Below are positions 19,319 through 27,023 of a stretch of DNA of 64,000 bases, in pieces. Position 1 is the stretch's first letter; each line of letters starts with the position of its first letter. Origin of the DNA: Streptomyces katrae (GTDB taxonomy: Bacteria > Actinomycetota > Actinomycetes > Streptomycetales > Streptomycetaceae). A model generated the notes under the pieces. That model did no database searches. It was given only the letters and a program-made list of their open reading frames with translations, and was not told where the DNA came from. Location: positions 124,001 to 188,000 of the forward strand of contig NZ_JNZY01000005.1 of the NCBI RefSeq assembly GCF_000717655.1. The letters are read 5' to 3'. The translations under genes were made by a program, and so were the position numbers.

Positions 19319-19849
19319 GTGACTACGACATCCTCCGACCTTCGCAGCCGAGCGGCCGAGTACGCACTCCTGCCGCTGCGCCTTTTCCTCGGCACCACCT
19401 TCGTCTACGCCGGTCTCGACAAGCTGACCGACGCGGCATTCCTGTCCGCCGCCGGTGACGGCTCGATCGGACAGCAGATGGAAGCCGTACGGGACTCGGC
19501 CGCCCTGCCCGGACTGATCGAACTCTCCTCGCAGAACCCGGTGGGCTTCGGCATCGCGATGGCCCTCGGTGAACTGGCCGTCGGGCTGGGGGCCCTGGCG
19601 GGGCTCCTGACCCGGGTCGCCGCCCTCGGCGGCGCCCTGATCTCGCTGAGCCTGTGGCTGACCATCAGCTGGCCGACCACCCCGTACTACTACGGCAACG
19701 ACCTGGCGTACCTGATGGCCTGGACACCGCTGGTCCTCGCGGGAGCCCCGGCGCTCTCGCTCGACGCGCTGTTGCGCCGTCGGCGGCGCGGGTCGGCGTC
19801 GGCGCACGCGAGGTCCGGACGGAAGCCGGCCACCGCCGTCCCGTCCTGA
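19319..19849 (+). CDS. DoxX family membrane protein
   Basis: A 176-residue protein with four helices, including LPLRLFLGTTFVYAGLDKLT, GIAMALGELAVGLGALAGLL and LISLSLWLTISWP. This is the DoxX pattern (PF07681), a family often linked to redox or thiosulfate metabolism but mostly uncharacterised. GTG at 19319 is the only good start in frame, without a clear ribosome site. It is divergent from the Rieske lipoprotein, which points to a shared redox role. Confidence 0.82.
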   Translation: MTTTSSDLRSRAAEYALLPLRLFLGTTFVYAGLDKLTDAAFLSAAGDGSIGQQMEAVRDSAALPGLIELSSQNPVGFGIAMALGELAVGLGALAGLLTRVAALGGALISLSLWLTISWPTTPYYYGNDLAYLMAWTPLVLAGAPALSLDALLRRRRRGSASAHARSGRKPATAVPS

Positions 19850-19867
19850 ACCACGGACAATGCCACG

Positions 19868-20347
19868 TCAGGTCATGGTCAGGCCGTCAGGCCCCTTGCC
19901 GCGGCGGCGCGACGGTGCGGCGTCGAGCAGGGCCCACACCCGGCGCCCGTCGGGCCCGACGTCGCTGCCGCAGCTGACGACCGTACGCAAGGCTGCGAGT
20001 TCGGTGAGGACGGCGCCCTCGTCGGGAGCGGAACCGGCGACGTGGCTCAGGGCGACGGCGAGGATGCGGTGGTCCTGATCGGCGAGGTGGACGCTGATCC
20101 GCTTGCCGCCGTCGGCGACCGCCGCGTCGACGAGACGCCGTACGGCGGTTTCGAGGTCCGGCTCGTCGAGGTGTTCGTACCCCCAGGACCGCACCGTGGC
20201 CGTTGCCCGGGCACCGGCTTTCCTCGCGGCCCACGGGTCCGCGCGGAACGTCAGCCCGGCGGTCTGCCGGTTGCGGATCTCCATCCGCGGGCGGGCCCGG
20301 TCCGGTGGCACGTTCGACCCGCCCGCCTCAGCCGGTGTCGTAGTCAT
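19868..20347 (-). CDS. HATPase-like (RsbW-related) protein, degenerate
   Basis: A 159-residue protein whose middle resembles the small anti-sigma-type ATPases of streptomycetes: DPWAARKAGARATATVRSWG, LETAVRRLVDAAVADGGKRI, then SVHLADQDHRILAVALSHVA. The normal N-box E-L-V-T-N-A is replaced by RRLVDAA and the G1 box is not recognisable, so ATP binding is doubtful. Its role may be protein binding only. Confidence 0.6.
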   Translation of the reverse strand: MTTTPAEAGGSNVPPDRARPRMEIRNRQTAGLTFRADPWAARKAGARATATVRSWGYEHLDEPDLETAVRRLVDAAVADGGKRISVHLADQDHRILAVALSHVAGSAPDEGAVLTELAALRTVVSCGSDVGPDGRRVWALLDAAPSRRRGKGPDGLTMT

Positions 20348-20456
20348 GTGAACACGCTACGCGCACGGACGGACTCTCCGAAAGGCCCGCAGGACCAGCG
20401 GGGTCGGCGGCCGGCGGAGCCGCGGCCGCACGCACAGGGGTACGGCCGCACCTCGA

Positions 20457-20768
20457 TCAGCCCAGCGTCACGGTGACCAGCGCCGCGGTGACGGTGATCG
20501 CCGCGCAGGTCAGCAGTAACGGCCGCCCGGTGGTCAGTACCCACCCGATACCGCTGCACCGGGCGGTGCCCGATGCCGGGTCGTCCCGTAAGGCCGGGCC
20601 GTCGACGCCCGCCGCCGGGCGCCCGGGGGCGGCAGCCTCGCGCAGGAGGGCGCACTGGCTGCACTCCTCCGCACCGTGGAGGGACGAGTCGGAGTCGATC
20701 CAGTACGCGCCGTTGAGCTCTGCGAAAGACACATCGGGGGTCACGACTGGACGCGTAGAAGCTTCCAT
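20457..20768 (-). CDS. Small hypothetical protein with C-terminal membrane helix
   Basis: A 103-residue protein of unknown function. The N-terminal half has SFAELNGAYWIDSDSSLHGA and a C-x-x-C pair (EECSQCALL) that could bind metal. The C-terminus is one hydrophobic helix (GRPLLLTCAAITVTAALVTV). The ATG at 20768 is preferred to one 33 nt upstream because the conserved-looking part starts there. Confidence 0.5.
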   Translation of the reverse strand: MEASTRPVVTPDVSFAELNGAYWIDSDSSLHGAEECSQCALLREAAAPGRPAAGVDGPALRDDPASGTARCSGIGWVLTTGRPLLLTCAAITVTAALVTVTLG

Positions 20769-21159
20769 GACCGCCAAACGGACCGCCTGCGGCGGAGGCA
20801 ACGGTGATCACCGCATCCGAGACCGGATCGTCACCGGAACTCCGGCGCCCGGTAGCCGGCTCGATGGTGCGCCAGGGCAGCCGGGCGGCCACCGTACGGG
20901 CGGCTGCGACGGGTTCGGCGGTCGGCGGCGCGGGGCATCGGCGCCTTTCCGCCCCACTGGGCCGGCACCGCCATCGCCTGGGACCACCGAGGCCGTCATC
21001 GCGGTCGCGTGCGACCGGGTCGCCGCCCATGCGGCCGGCCCCTCGCACGCGCCGGAGTGGTACGAGAACACCGCTTCCGTCGTCCGCCTCGGAGTGATGT
21101 CCGGATCCTGCAGATGCCCGTCATTGCAGACGCATGGGCCGGGCCCGGATATTGGGGTC
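20769..21159. other. Intergenic stretch with possible SRPBCC remnant
   Basis: 391 bp with no intact gene. Between about 20986 and 21085 the plus strand encodes TEAVIAVACDRVAAHAAGPS, then HAPEWYENTASVV. This resembles the first helix of an SRPBCC-type protein and ends abruptly, so it may be a gene fragment. Just before the GlxA-type gene lie two TGCAGA repeats (near 21111 and 21126) that could be an operator. Confidence 0.3.
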
Positions 21160-22179
21160 ATGAACTCCCGCTCGCACTTCCCCCTCTCCGGCCCCCACGT
21201 GGTCGTGTTCGCGATGTTCCCCGGGATCGACGCGCTCGACGTGACGGGGCCGGCGGAGGTCTTCGCCATGACGAACCTCGTGCTGGGGGCCGGACGCCCG
21301 GGTCCCGGTCGCGGCTACGAGGTGCACCTGGCCGGTGAGAGGCGCGGTCCGGTGGAGACTTCCGCCGGAGTACGCCTGCACGTGGAGGAACTGTTCTCCG
21401 AGCAGGGAACGATCGACACGCTGGTGGTGCCGGGCCGGATCCGGATCGGTGCCGACGGTCCCGAGCCGCATGTCGATCCAGCCGTGGTGGCCTGGCTCCG
21501 CGAGGCCGGACCGGACGCGGGCCGGGTCGCTTCGGTGTGCGTGGGCGCGCAGGTGACCGCCGCCGCCGGTCTGCTCGACGGCCACCGGGCGACCACCCAC
21601 TGGGCCACCGCCGAACGGTTCGCCGCGGACCACCCCGCCGTCGAGGTCGACCCCGATCCCATCTTCGTCCGCTCGGGCCGGATGTGGACGAGCGCCGGCA
21701 TCACCTCGTCCATGGACCTCGCCCTGGCACTCGTGGCCGAGGACCACGGCGACGAGGTCGCCCTCGAAGTGGCCCGCATCATGGTCATGTACCTCCAGCG
21801 GCCGGGCGGCCAGAGCCAGTTCAGCGTGCCCCTTGCCCACCCGGCCGGCAGCCGCGACGATCTGCGCGAACTGCGGCGGTGGATCGGCGAGCACCTCGAC
21901 GCCGACCTGTCCGTACCCGCGCTCGCCGCACGGATGTCCATGAGCGAGCGGCATTTCGCCCGGGTGTTCCGGGCCGAGACCGGCAGCACGCCCGGCGCCT
22001 ACGTGGAGAGGATGCGGCTGGAGGCGGCCCGCCGGCTCCTGGAACGCACCTCACGCCTCGCGCCCGACATCGCCCGCGCCTGCGGCTTCGGCTCGGTCGA
22101 ATCCCTGCACCGCGTCTTCCGCGACCGGCTGGACACCTCTCCGGGCGAGTACCGCAGCCGGTTCCGTACCGCCGCCTGA
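21160..22179 (+). CDS. GlxA-family AraC-type transcriptional regulator
   Basis: A 339-residue regulator. The N-terminal domain is the DJ-1/PfpI-like fold (VVVFAMFPGIDALDVTGPAE, with the elbow Cys in RVASVCVGAQVTAAAGLLDG and ATTHWATAERF). The C-terminus is a double AraC helix-turn-helix (DLSVPALAARMSMSERHFAR, then ARACGFGSVESLHRVFRDRL). Such GlxA proteins usually control an adjacent enzyme gene. The metallo-hydrolase 86 nt downstream on the same strand is the natural target. Confidence 0.93.
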   Translation: MNSRSHFPLSGPHVVVFAMFPGIDALDVTGPAEVFAMTNLVLGAGRPGPGRGYEVHLAGERRGPVETSAGVRLHVEELFSEQGTIDTLVVPGRIRIGADGPEPHVDPAVVAWLREAGPDAGRVASVCVGAQVTAAAGLLDGHRATTHWATAERFAADHPAVEVDPDPIFVRSGRMWTSAGITSSMDLALALVAEDHGDEVALEVARIMVMYLQRPGGQSQFSVPLAHPAGSRDDLRELRRWIGEHLDADLSVPALAARMSMSERHFARVFRAETGSTPGAYVERMRLEAARRLLERTSRLAPDIARACGFGSVESLHRVFRDRLDTSPGEYRSRFRTAA

Positions 22180-22265
22180 ACCCCGGCCCCGCCACCACGC
22201 CGCGCCCGGGCACACCGGGTGCGGCGACGATCCCGCACGCCCTCACCCACCTTGGAGCCACCACC

Positions 22266-23036
22266 GTGAAGTTCTCCGCCACCCACATCGGCACCGCCAC
22301 GGTCCTTCTGGAGATCGCAGGCCTGCGCCTGTTGACCGACCCGGTCTTCGATCCCGCGCCCGCCGAATACCGCCACGATCCGGTCGTCCTGCGCAGCACG
22401 GCCGGCCCGGCGGTCGCCCTCGCGGACCTGCCGCCGATCGACGCCGTGCTCCTCAGCCACGACGACCACCCCGACAACCTGGACGCCGCCGGCCGCACCC
22501 TGCTCGCCGGACGGCCCGTCCTGACCACGCAGAGCGGCGCGGGCCGCCTCGGCGGCCAGGCGGTAGGCCTGGCACCGTGGGCCACGTACGAGCTCACCGT
22601 GCGCGGTACGACCCTGCGCATCACCGCCACCCCGGGCGTCCACGGGCCGGTCGGCGACGTCATCGGCTTCGTCATCGAGGCCGAGGGGGACGAGGAGGGA
22701 CAAGGCGAGGGCGAGGCCGTGTACCTCTCCGGCGACACCGTCTACGTCGACGAACTCGACGCGATAGCCGACCGGTTCAGCATCGGCACCGCCTTCCTCC
22801 ACCTCGGCGCCGCCCGGATCGCCGCCTTCGGCGACGGCCGGCTCATCACCATGGACGCGGCCCAGGGAGCGGCCCTGACCCGCTCGCTGGGCGCCCGTAC
22901 GGCCGTCCCCGTGCACTACGCGTCGTGGGAGCACTTCAGCGAGGACCGAGCCGGGATCACGGCCGCCTTCGCCGCGGCGGGCGTCGGCGACCGCCTCCGC
23001 TGGCTCACGCCCGGCGCTCGGGAAACACTCGGCTGA
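22266..23036 (+). CDS. MBL-fold metallo-hydrolase (UlaG-like)
   Basis: A 256-residue metallo-beta-lactamase-fold protein. It starts VKFSATHIGTATVLLEIAGL and LLTDPVFDP. The metal motif reads LLSHDDHPDNLD, a variant of the usual H-x-H-x-D-H, and later metal residues lie near TPGVHGPVGD, YLSGDTVY and PVHYASWEHF. It belongs with UlaG-like hydrolases of unknown substrate. The GTG start has GGAG 8-10 nt upstream. Co-directional with the GlxA-type regulator. Confidence 0.9.
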   Translation: MKFSATHIGTATVLLEIAGLRLLTDPVFDPAPAEYRHDPVVLRSTAGPAVALADLPPIDAVLLSHDDHPDNLDAAGRTLLAGRPVLTTQSGAGRLGGQAVGLAPWATYELTVRGTTLRITATPGVHGPVGDVIGFVIEAEGDEEGQGEGEAVYLSGDTVYVDELDAIADRFSIGTAFLHLGAARIAAFGDGRLITMDAAQGAALTRSLGARTAVPVHYASWEHFSEDRAGITAAFAAAGVGDRLRWLTPGARETLG

Positions 23037-23057
23037 GGCGGCGAGGGCGGGGGCCGG

Positions 23058-23657
23058 TCAGGCGGCCTGGAGGGCCGCGGCGCCGAAGGACACGTTGAAG
23101 CGGTCGCACCAGATGGTGACGCTCGAGTAGTCGGCGAGGTTGACGTCGGCCGGGATCTCGTAGTTCTGGTCGCCCTTGTTGCCCTTGAGCTTGCCCAGGC
23201 TCACGTACTTGCCGTCGTCGAAGACGAACCAGCCGTCCGCGCCCTCCTTCACCGGCGCGTCGGTCAGCCACACGCGCAGGTCGGGGCCGCTGCTGGTGTC
23301 GAGGTTCTCGAGCCGGAGCGTGCGCGAGCCGTCGGGCAGCTTGATGAGCTTCACCGTGCCGGTGGTGCTGTGCTCGTGGCTGATCAGGGAGCCCTGGGCG
23401 ACCGTCTTCGGCCCCGGCGCCGGAGTGGCTCCCGGCCGCGAGGGCCCCGGGGCGGTGGAGGCGGTGGGCAGCGCCTCGTTGACGGTGGAGTTCTGCCAGA
23501 GCTTCCAAGGCTGGGCCCCGTACAGCCCGGCGCCCAGCACCAGCGCGGCCGCGACCAGCACCCAGGCCGGCAGCCGGCGGCGCCGCGGGCGCGTCCCCGA
23601 CGCCGACCCTGTTGCGGCCCCGGCCCCGGACCCGGCCCCGGTACCCGTACTCGTCAT
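23058..23657 (-). CDS. DM13 domain membrane-anchored protein
   Basis: A 199-residue protein with a Gly/Ala/Thr-rich N-terminus, one membrane helix (LPAWVLVAAALVLGAGLYGA) and an extracellular DM13 domain: LISHEHSTTGTVKLIKLPDG, LRLENLDTSSGPDLRVWLTD, then NYEIPADVNLADYSSVTIWC. The Cys in SVTIWC is the near-invariant DM13 cysteine. DM13 domains are thought to act in extracellular electron transfer or redox reactions. ATG at 23657 follows GAGGAGGGG. Confidence 0.9.
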   Translation of the reverse strand: MTSTGTGAGSGAGAATGSASGTRPRRRRLPAWVLVAAALVLGAGLYGAQPWKLWQNSTVNEALPTASTAPGPSRPGATPAPGPKTVAQGSLISHEHSTTGTVKLIKLPDGSRTLRLENLDTSSGPDLRVWLTDAPVKEGADGWFVFDDGKYVSLGKLKGNKGDQNYEIPADVNLADYSSVTIWCDRFNVSFGAAALQAA

Positions 23658-23730
23658 GACAGCCCCTCCTCGTCGATGCGTTCCTTCGCCATTCAACGCG
23701 GGCGGGTGATCCGAGCGCCAGGATCCCCTG

Positions 23731-24015
23731 ATGACGAAAGTCTTACGTCCGCCGCAGGCCAGGCGGCTCGACGGCGAGCCGACGGCCGTCGATCCGGGCG
23801 TCGGGTGTGCCCCGTCATGGACTGCTTCCTTGATCGCGGGGGCAGCGGGCGCACTGTCCTACGGCGCCGCGGTCGCCATCCCGAACGGCTGGAGCGTGAA
23901 GGCGAGCCCCCAGGGCAAGGCGGGCGCTCTGCTGGTCGTCTCGTTCATCGCCACGGACAACGGTCCGACGTGCGCGAAGGCCTTCCAGGAAGACCTCGCC
24001 AAGAACGAGCAGTAG
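23731..24015 (+). CDS. Small hypothetical protein
   Basis: A 94-residue reading frame of normal codon bias, with a moderately hydrophobic stretch (SLIAGAAGALSYGAAVAIPN) and a charged C-terminus. I recognise no family and the ribosome site is weak. A shorter start is possible. It may not be real. Confidence 0.35.
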   Translation: MTKVLRPPQARRLDGEPTAVDPGVGCAPSWTASLIAGAAGALSYGAAVAIPNGWSVKASPQGKAGALLVVSFIATDNGPTCAKAFQEDLAKNEQ

Positions 24016-24051
24016 CCGCCCCCTCCCTCTCCCTCCTCCTGCGCCGCCGGT

Positions 24052-24073
24052 GGGGTGTATCTGGGTACACCCC
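24052..24073. promoter_or_regulatory. Inverted repeat upstream of CPBP-kinase operon
   Basis: GGGGTGTA at 24052-24059 pairs with TACACCCC at 24066-24073 across 6 nt. It lies 88 nt before the membrane-protease gene and is a candidate operator, or a weak terminator of the small upstream gene. Confidence 0.35.
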
Positions 24074-24160
24074 GTCCGGCAACCAGGTGCAGTGGCTGCG
24101 GCCTCGGCTGAAGGCATCGTCGACGGCGTACCAGTTGGACCCCTGACGAAGGCTGAGGAC

Positions 24161-24985
24161 ATGGGGAACGCCGATGAACAGACCCTGGCGGGACCGGACG
24201 CGGAAGGTGCGCCACCCGTCGCCGGGCCGGGCGGCCGGATCACGGCGAAGGCGGCGGTGTTCCTCGCCGTCGCCTTCCTGGCGGCCGGCGCGCTGGGCGC
24301 CGCCCAGGCGGGGACGCCGATCCCCGCCGAGGTCGTCCAACTGACGCAGTTCGGACCGGCTCTAGGAGTCGCGGTCGTTGCGCTGCTCTGGCCGGGCGAG
24401 ATCCGGAGCCTGCTCGCCGGGGCGGTGCGCGGCGGCGGACACCACGGCAGTCGCGGCGTCCTGCTGCTCGGCACCGCACCCCTGATCGTCGTTCTCTGTG
24501 CGACGGCGTACGGCGTCGCCACCGGAGACGTCCGGTTCACCGGCCCGAGCGCGCTGGGCAACCCGTTCGCCGTGATCGTGGTGGCGCAGTTCATCGGTGC
24601 GTGCGGCGAGGAGCTCGGCTGGCGCTGTCTGCTCCAGCCTCTGCTCCGTACGCGCTGCGGCCCGCTCGCGTCGTCGGTCACGGTGGGACTGCTGTGGGGC
24701 GTCTGGCACGTTCAGGTCTTCGCTCAGGACCCGGCGTACGCGGGGGCGTTCCTCGTGGCGACCGTGTCCCTTTCGGTGGTGCTGGGGTCGGCCCTGGAAC
24801 GAGCCGGGGGGTCACGGCTGTTGCTCGCCGGAGTATTCCATATGCTGATCAACTTGGGCCTGTTGCTGTTCATGGACGAGGAATCAGGAGCTGTTCTCCC
24901 GATGGTGCTGTTTGCTCTGGCCGCTCTGGCGGCGGCCGCCGTGTGGGCCTTCGGAGCCGATCGAGCTGTGGGCCCGGCGCGTTGA
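24161..24985 (+). CDS. CPBP-family intramembrane metalloprotease
   Basis: A 274-residue Abi/CPBP (Rce1-like) protein with about eight helices. The metalloprotease motifs are intact: EE-x3-R in GACGEELGWRCLL, the WGVWHV motif with its His, and a last His in FHMLIN. It probably cleaves a membrane protein or acts as a scaffold. ATG at 24161 follows GAAGG. The kinase gene begins 11 nt after the stop, so protease, kinase and response regulator form one operon. Confidence 0.9.
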   Translation: MGNADEQTLAGPDAEGAPPVAGPGGRITAKAAVFLAVAFLAAGALGAAQAGTPIPAEVVQLTQFGPALGVAVVALLWPGEIRSLLAGAVRGGGHHGSRGVLLLGTAPLIVVLCATAYGVATGDVRFTGPSALGNPFAVIVVAQFIGACGEELGWRCLLQPLLRTRCGPLASSVTVGLLWGVWHVQVFAQDPAYAGAFLVATVSLSVVLGSALERAGGSRLLLAGVFHMLINLGLLLFMDEESGAVLPMVLFALAALAAAAVWAFGADRAVGPAR

Positions 24986-24996
24986 CGGAGGATGCG

Positions 24997-26268
24997 GTGG
25001 GGGCGCAGTCGGGCCCGCGGCCCTGGGCCGCCGTCGTGCGCTGCCAGCTGCTGAGCCTGCTCGCCCTCGCCGTGTCCTGCGTCGGCGGCCTCGTGGTGAT
25101 CGCCCTGCTGCTCCTGCCGGTCGGAGCCGGGTTCCCGCTGCTGCCGCCCGCCGCGAAGGCACTGCGCGCCCTGTCCGACCGCTCCCGCCGGTGGGCCACC
25201 GGGTGGAGCGGCGTCCGGATCAGCCCGCCCGCGCCGTTGACCGTGGACCGCACCGCGTCCCGCCGCAGGCGGGTCGCGGCGGTCCTCGGCGACGAGGGGT
25301 TCTGGCGCGACCTCGTCTGGGCCTGGCTGGAGCCGCTGGTCGGCGGGCTGCTCGTGGCCGTTCCCCTCGCGCTCGTGGAGTACGGGGCGTTCGGCGCGCT
25401 GGTGCAGCCGCTGGTGTGGCGGCGGCTGGGTGACGGCAACTGGTATGCCTTCGTTCCGGTGCACAGCGCCCCGACGATGCTCGCCGCGCTGGCGCTGGGC
25501 CTCGCGTTCATCGCCGCCGGCGCGTACGGCGCACCCGCGGTGCTCCGGCTCCACGCGCGCTGGAGCCGGTCACTGCTGTCCGCACCGCGTACCACGGAAC
25601 TCACCCGGCGCGTCGAGCAGTTGACCGATACGCGCACAGAGGCCCTGGACATCCAGGCGGCCGAGCTGCGCCGTATCGAACGGGATCTGCACGACGGCGC
25701 CCAGGCCCGCCTCGTCGCCCTGGGCATGGCACTGGACCGGGCGGCCCAGCTGATCGACACCGATCCGACCACCGCCCGCGGCCTGTTGAGGGACGGCCGG
25801 GAGACCTCCGCCCGGGCCCTGCAGGATCTGCGGGAGCTGGTCCGCGGCATCCATCCCCCGGTGCTGGCCGACCGCGGCCTCGGCGATGCCGTCCGGTCGC
25901 TGGCGCTCGACAGCTTCCTCGACGTCCACGTCGCCAACCGGCTGCCGGGCCGGCTGCCGGCACCGGTCGAGTCCGCCGCGTACTTCGCGGTGAACGAGCT
26001 GCTGGCCAACGCGGCGAAGCACTCCGGCGCCCGGCGCGTCAGCGTGCTCCTGGAACATCACGGGGGCACGCTGCTGCGGATCGCGGTCGTCGACGACGGC
26101 CGGGGCGGCGCGGACGACGGCGCCGGCGGCACCGGACTGCGCGGTGTCCGCCGCCGGTTGGGTACGTTCGACGGCATCCTCGTCCTGCACAGCCCGCAGG
26201 GCGGCCCGACCACCGTGACGATGGAGATTCCATGCGCGTTGTCCTCGCCGAAGACCTCTTCCTGCTGA
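24997..26268 (+). CDS. NarL-type sensor histidine kinase (HisKA_3)
   Basis: A 423-residue membrane kinase. Helices lie at about 15-45 (LLALAVSCVGGLVVIALLLL) and in the middle (VGGLLVAVPLALVEYGAFGA, ALALGLAFIAAGAYGAPAVL). The dimerisation/phosphoacceptor site RRIERDLHDGAQARLVALGM has H232. The HATPase has FAVNELLANAAKHSGA (N-box) and DDGRGGADDGAGGTGLRGVR (G-boxes). GTG at 24997 has GGAGG exactly 5 nt upstream. The gene overlaps the response regulator by 37 nt. Confidence 0.92.
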   Translation: MGAQSGPRPWAAVVRCQLLSLLALAVSCVGGLVVIALLLLPVGAGFPLLPPAAKALRALSDRSRRWATGWSGVRISPPAPLTVDRTASRRRRVAAVLGDEGFWRDLVWAWLEPLVGGLLVAVPLALVEYGAFGALVQPLVWRRLGDGNWYAFVPVHSAPTMLAALALGLAFIAAGAYGAPAVLRLHARWSRSLLSAPRTTELTRRVEQLTDTRTEALDIQAAELRRIERDLHDGAQARLVALGMALDRAAQLIDTDPTTARGLLRDGRETSARALQDLRELVRGIHPPVLADRGLGDAVRSLALDSFLDVHVANRLPGRLPAPVESAAYFAVNELLANAAKHSGARRVSVLLEHHGGTLLRIAVVDDGRGGADDGAGGTGLRGVRRRLGTFDGILVLHSPQGGPTTVTMEIPCALSSPKTSSC

Positions 26269-26876
26269 GGGACGGGCTGGTACGCACGCTCCAGGAGCAC
26301 GGTTGCGAGGTGGTGGCGGCCGTGGACAACGGCCCGGCGCTGCTGCGGGCGCTGCTGGACGAGGCGCCGGACGTCGCGGTGGTCGACGTACGGCTGCCGC
26401 CGACGTTCACCGACGAGGGTCTGCAGGCGGCACTGGAGGCGCGGCGCCGCCGCCCGGGCCTGCCCGTCCTCGTGCTGTCCCAGTACGTCGAGCAGCTCTA
26501 CGCCAACGAGCTGCTGGCGGACGGAGCCGGGGCCATCGGGTATCTGCTCAAGGACCGGGTGACCGACACCGGGCAGTTCGTCGACGCGGTCCGCCGTGTC
26601 GCGGCCGGCGGTACGGCCATGGACCCGCAGGTCATCGCGAAGCTGGTGGCGCGCAGTGACGCCCGCGGGCTGACGGACGGGCTGACGCAGCGGGAGCACG
26701 ACGTCCTGGAGCTGATGGCCGAGGGCCGGTCGAACGCGGCGATAGCCGGCGGGCTGCACATCAGCGAGAGCGCCGTGGCCAAGCACACGGCCGGCATCTT
26801 CGCGAAACTCCGGATCGCGCCGTCGCCAGACGACAACCGCCGGGTGCTGGCCGTGTTGGCCCACCTGAAACGGTGA
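26232..26876 (+). CDS. LuxR/NarL-family response regulator
   Basis: A 214-residue regulator. The receiver has acidic residues ED at 7-8, phosphoacceptor D52 (VVDVRLPP) and Lys in IGYLLKDRV. The LuxR helix-turn-helix is at the end: LTQREHDVLELMAEGRSNAA, then ISESAVAKHTAGIFAKL. It is translated from within the 3' end of the kinase gene, so the two are coupled. It likely controls this operon; the CPBP protease may process the kinase or a target. Confidence 0.94.
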   Translation: MRVVLAEDLFLLRDGLVRTLQEHGCEVVAAVDNGPALLRALLDEAPDVAVVDVRLPPTFTDEGLQAALEARRRRPGLPVLVLSQYVEQLYANELLADGAGAIGYLLKDRVTDTGQFVDAVRRVAAGGTAMDPQVIAKLVARSDARGLTDGLTQREHDVLELMAEGRSNAAIAGGLHISESAVAKHTAGIFAKLRIAPSPDDNRRVLAVLAHLKR

Positions 26877-26909
26877 GCACCGGGACGTGGTCATTAACCC
26901 TCCCCGATC

Positions 26910-26935
26910 CGTTCCTTAAGCCGGCCTCAAGAACG
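26910..26935. promoter_or_regulatory. Imperfect 26-bp palindrome upstream of chitinase
   Basis: The stretch begins CGTTCCTTAAGCCGGC and ends GAACG; 20 of 26 positions are self-complementary, centred on GCCGGC. It is 88 nt upstream of the chitinase start and 33 nt after the response-regulator stop. Candidate operator or factor-independent terminator. Confidence 0.35.
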
Positions 26936-27023
26936 CGGGAGCGGGGCCCGAACCGCACGTTTGTCCGTTTTCCGGTCGCTAGCGTGCTGCTCGAACCTCA
27001 TCCCCGCACAGAGGCAGGTCCTC

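Noticed and set aside
26880..27023. DasR-type site upstream of the chitinase
   Set aside because: No TGGTCTAGACCA-like palindrome was visible by eye here or at the GH20 promoter. A matrix search would be needed to exclude a weak site.
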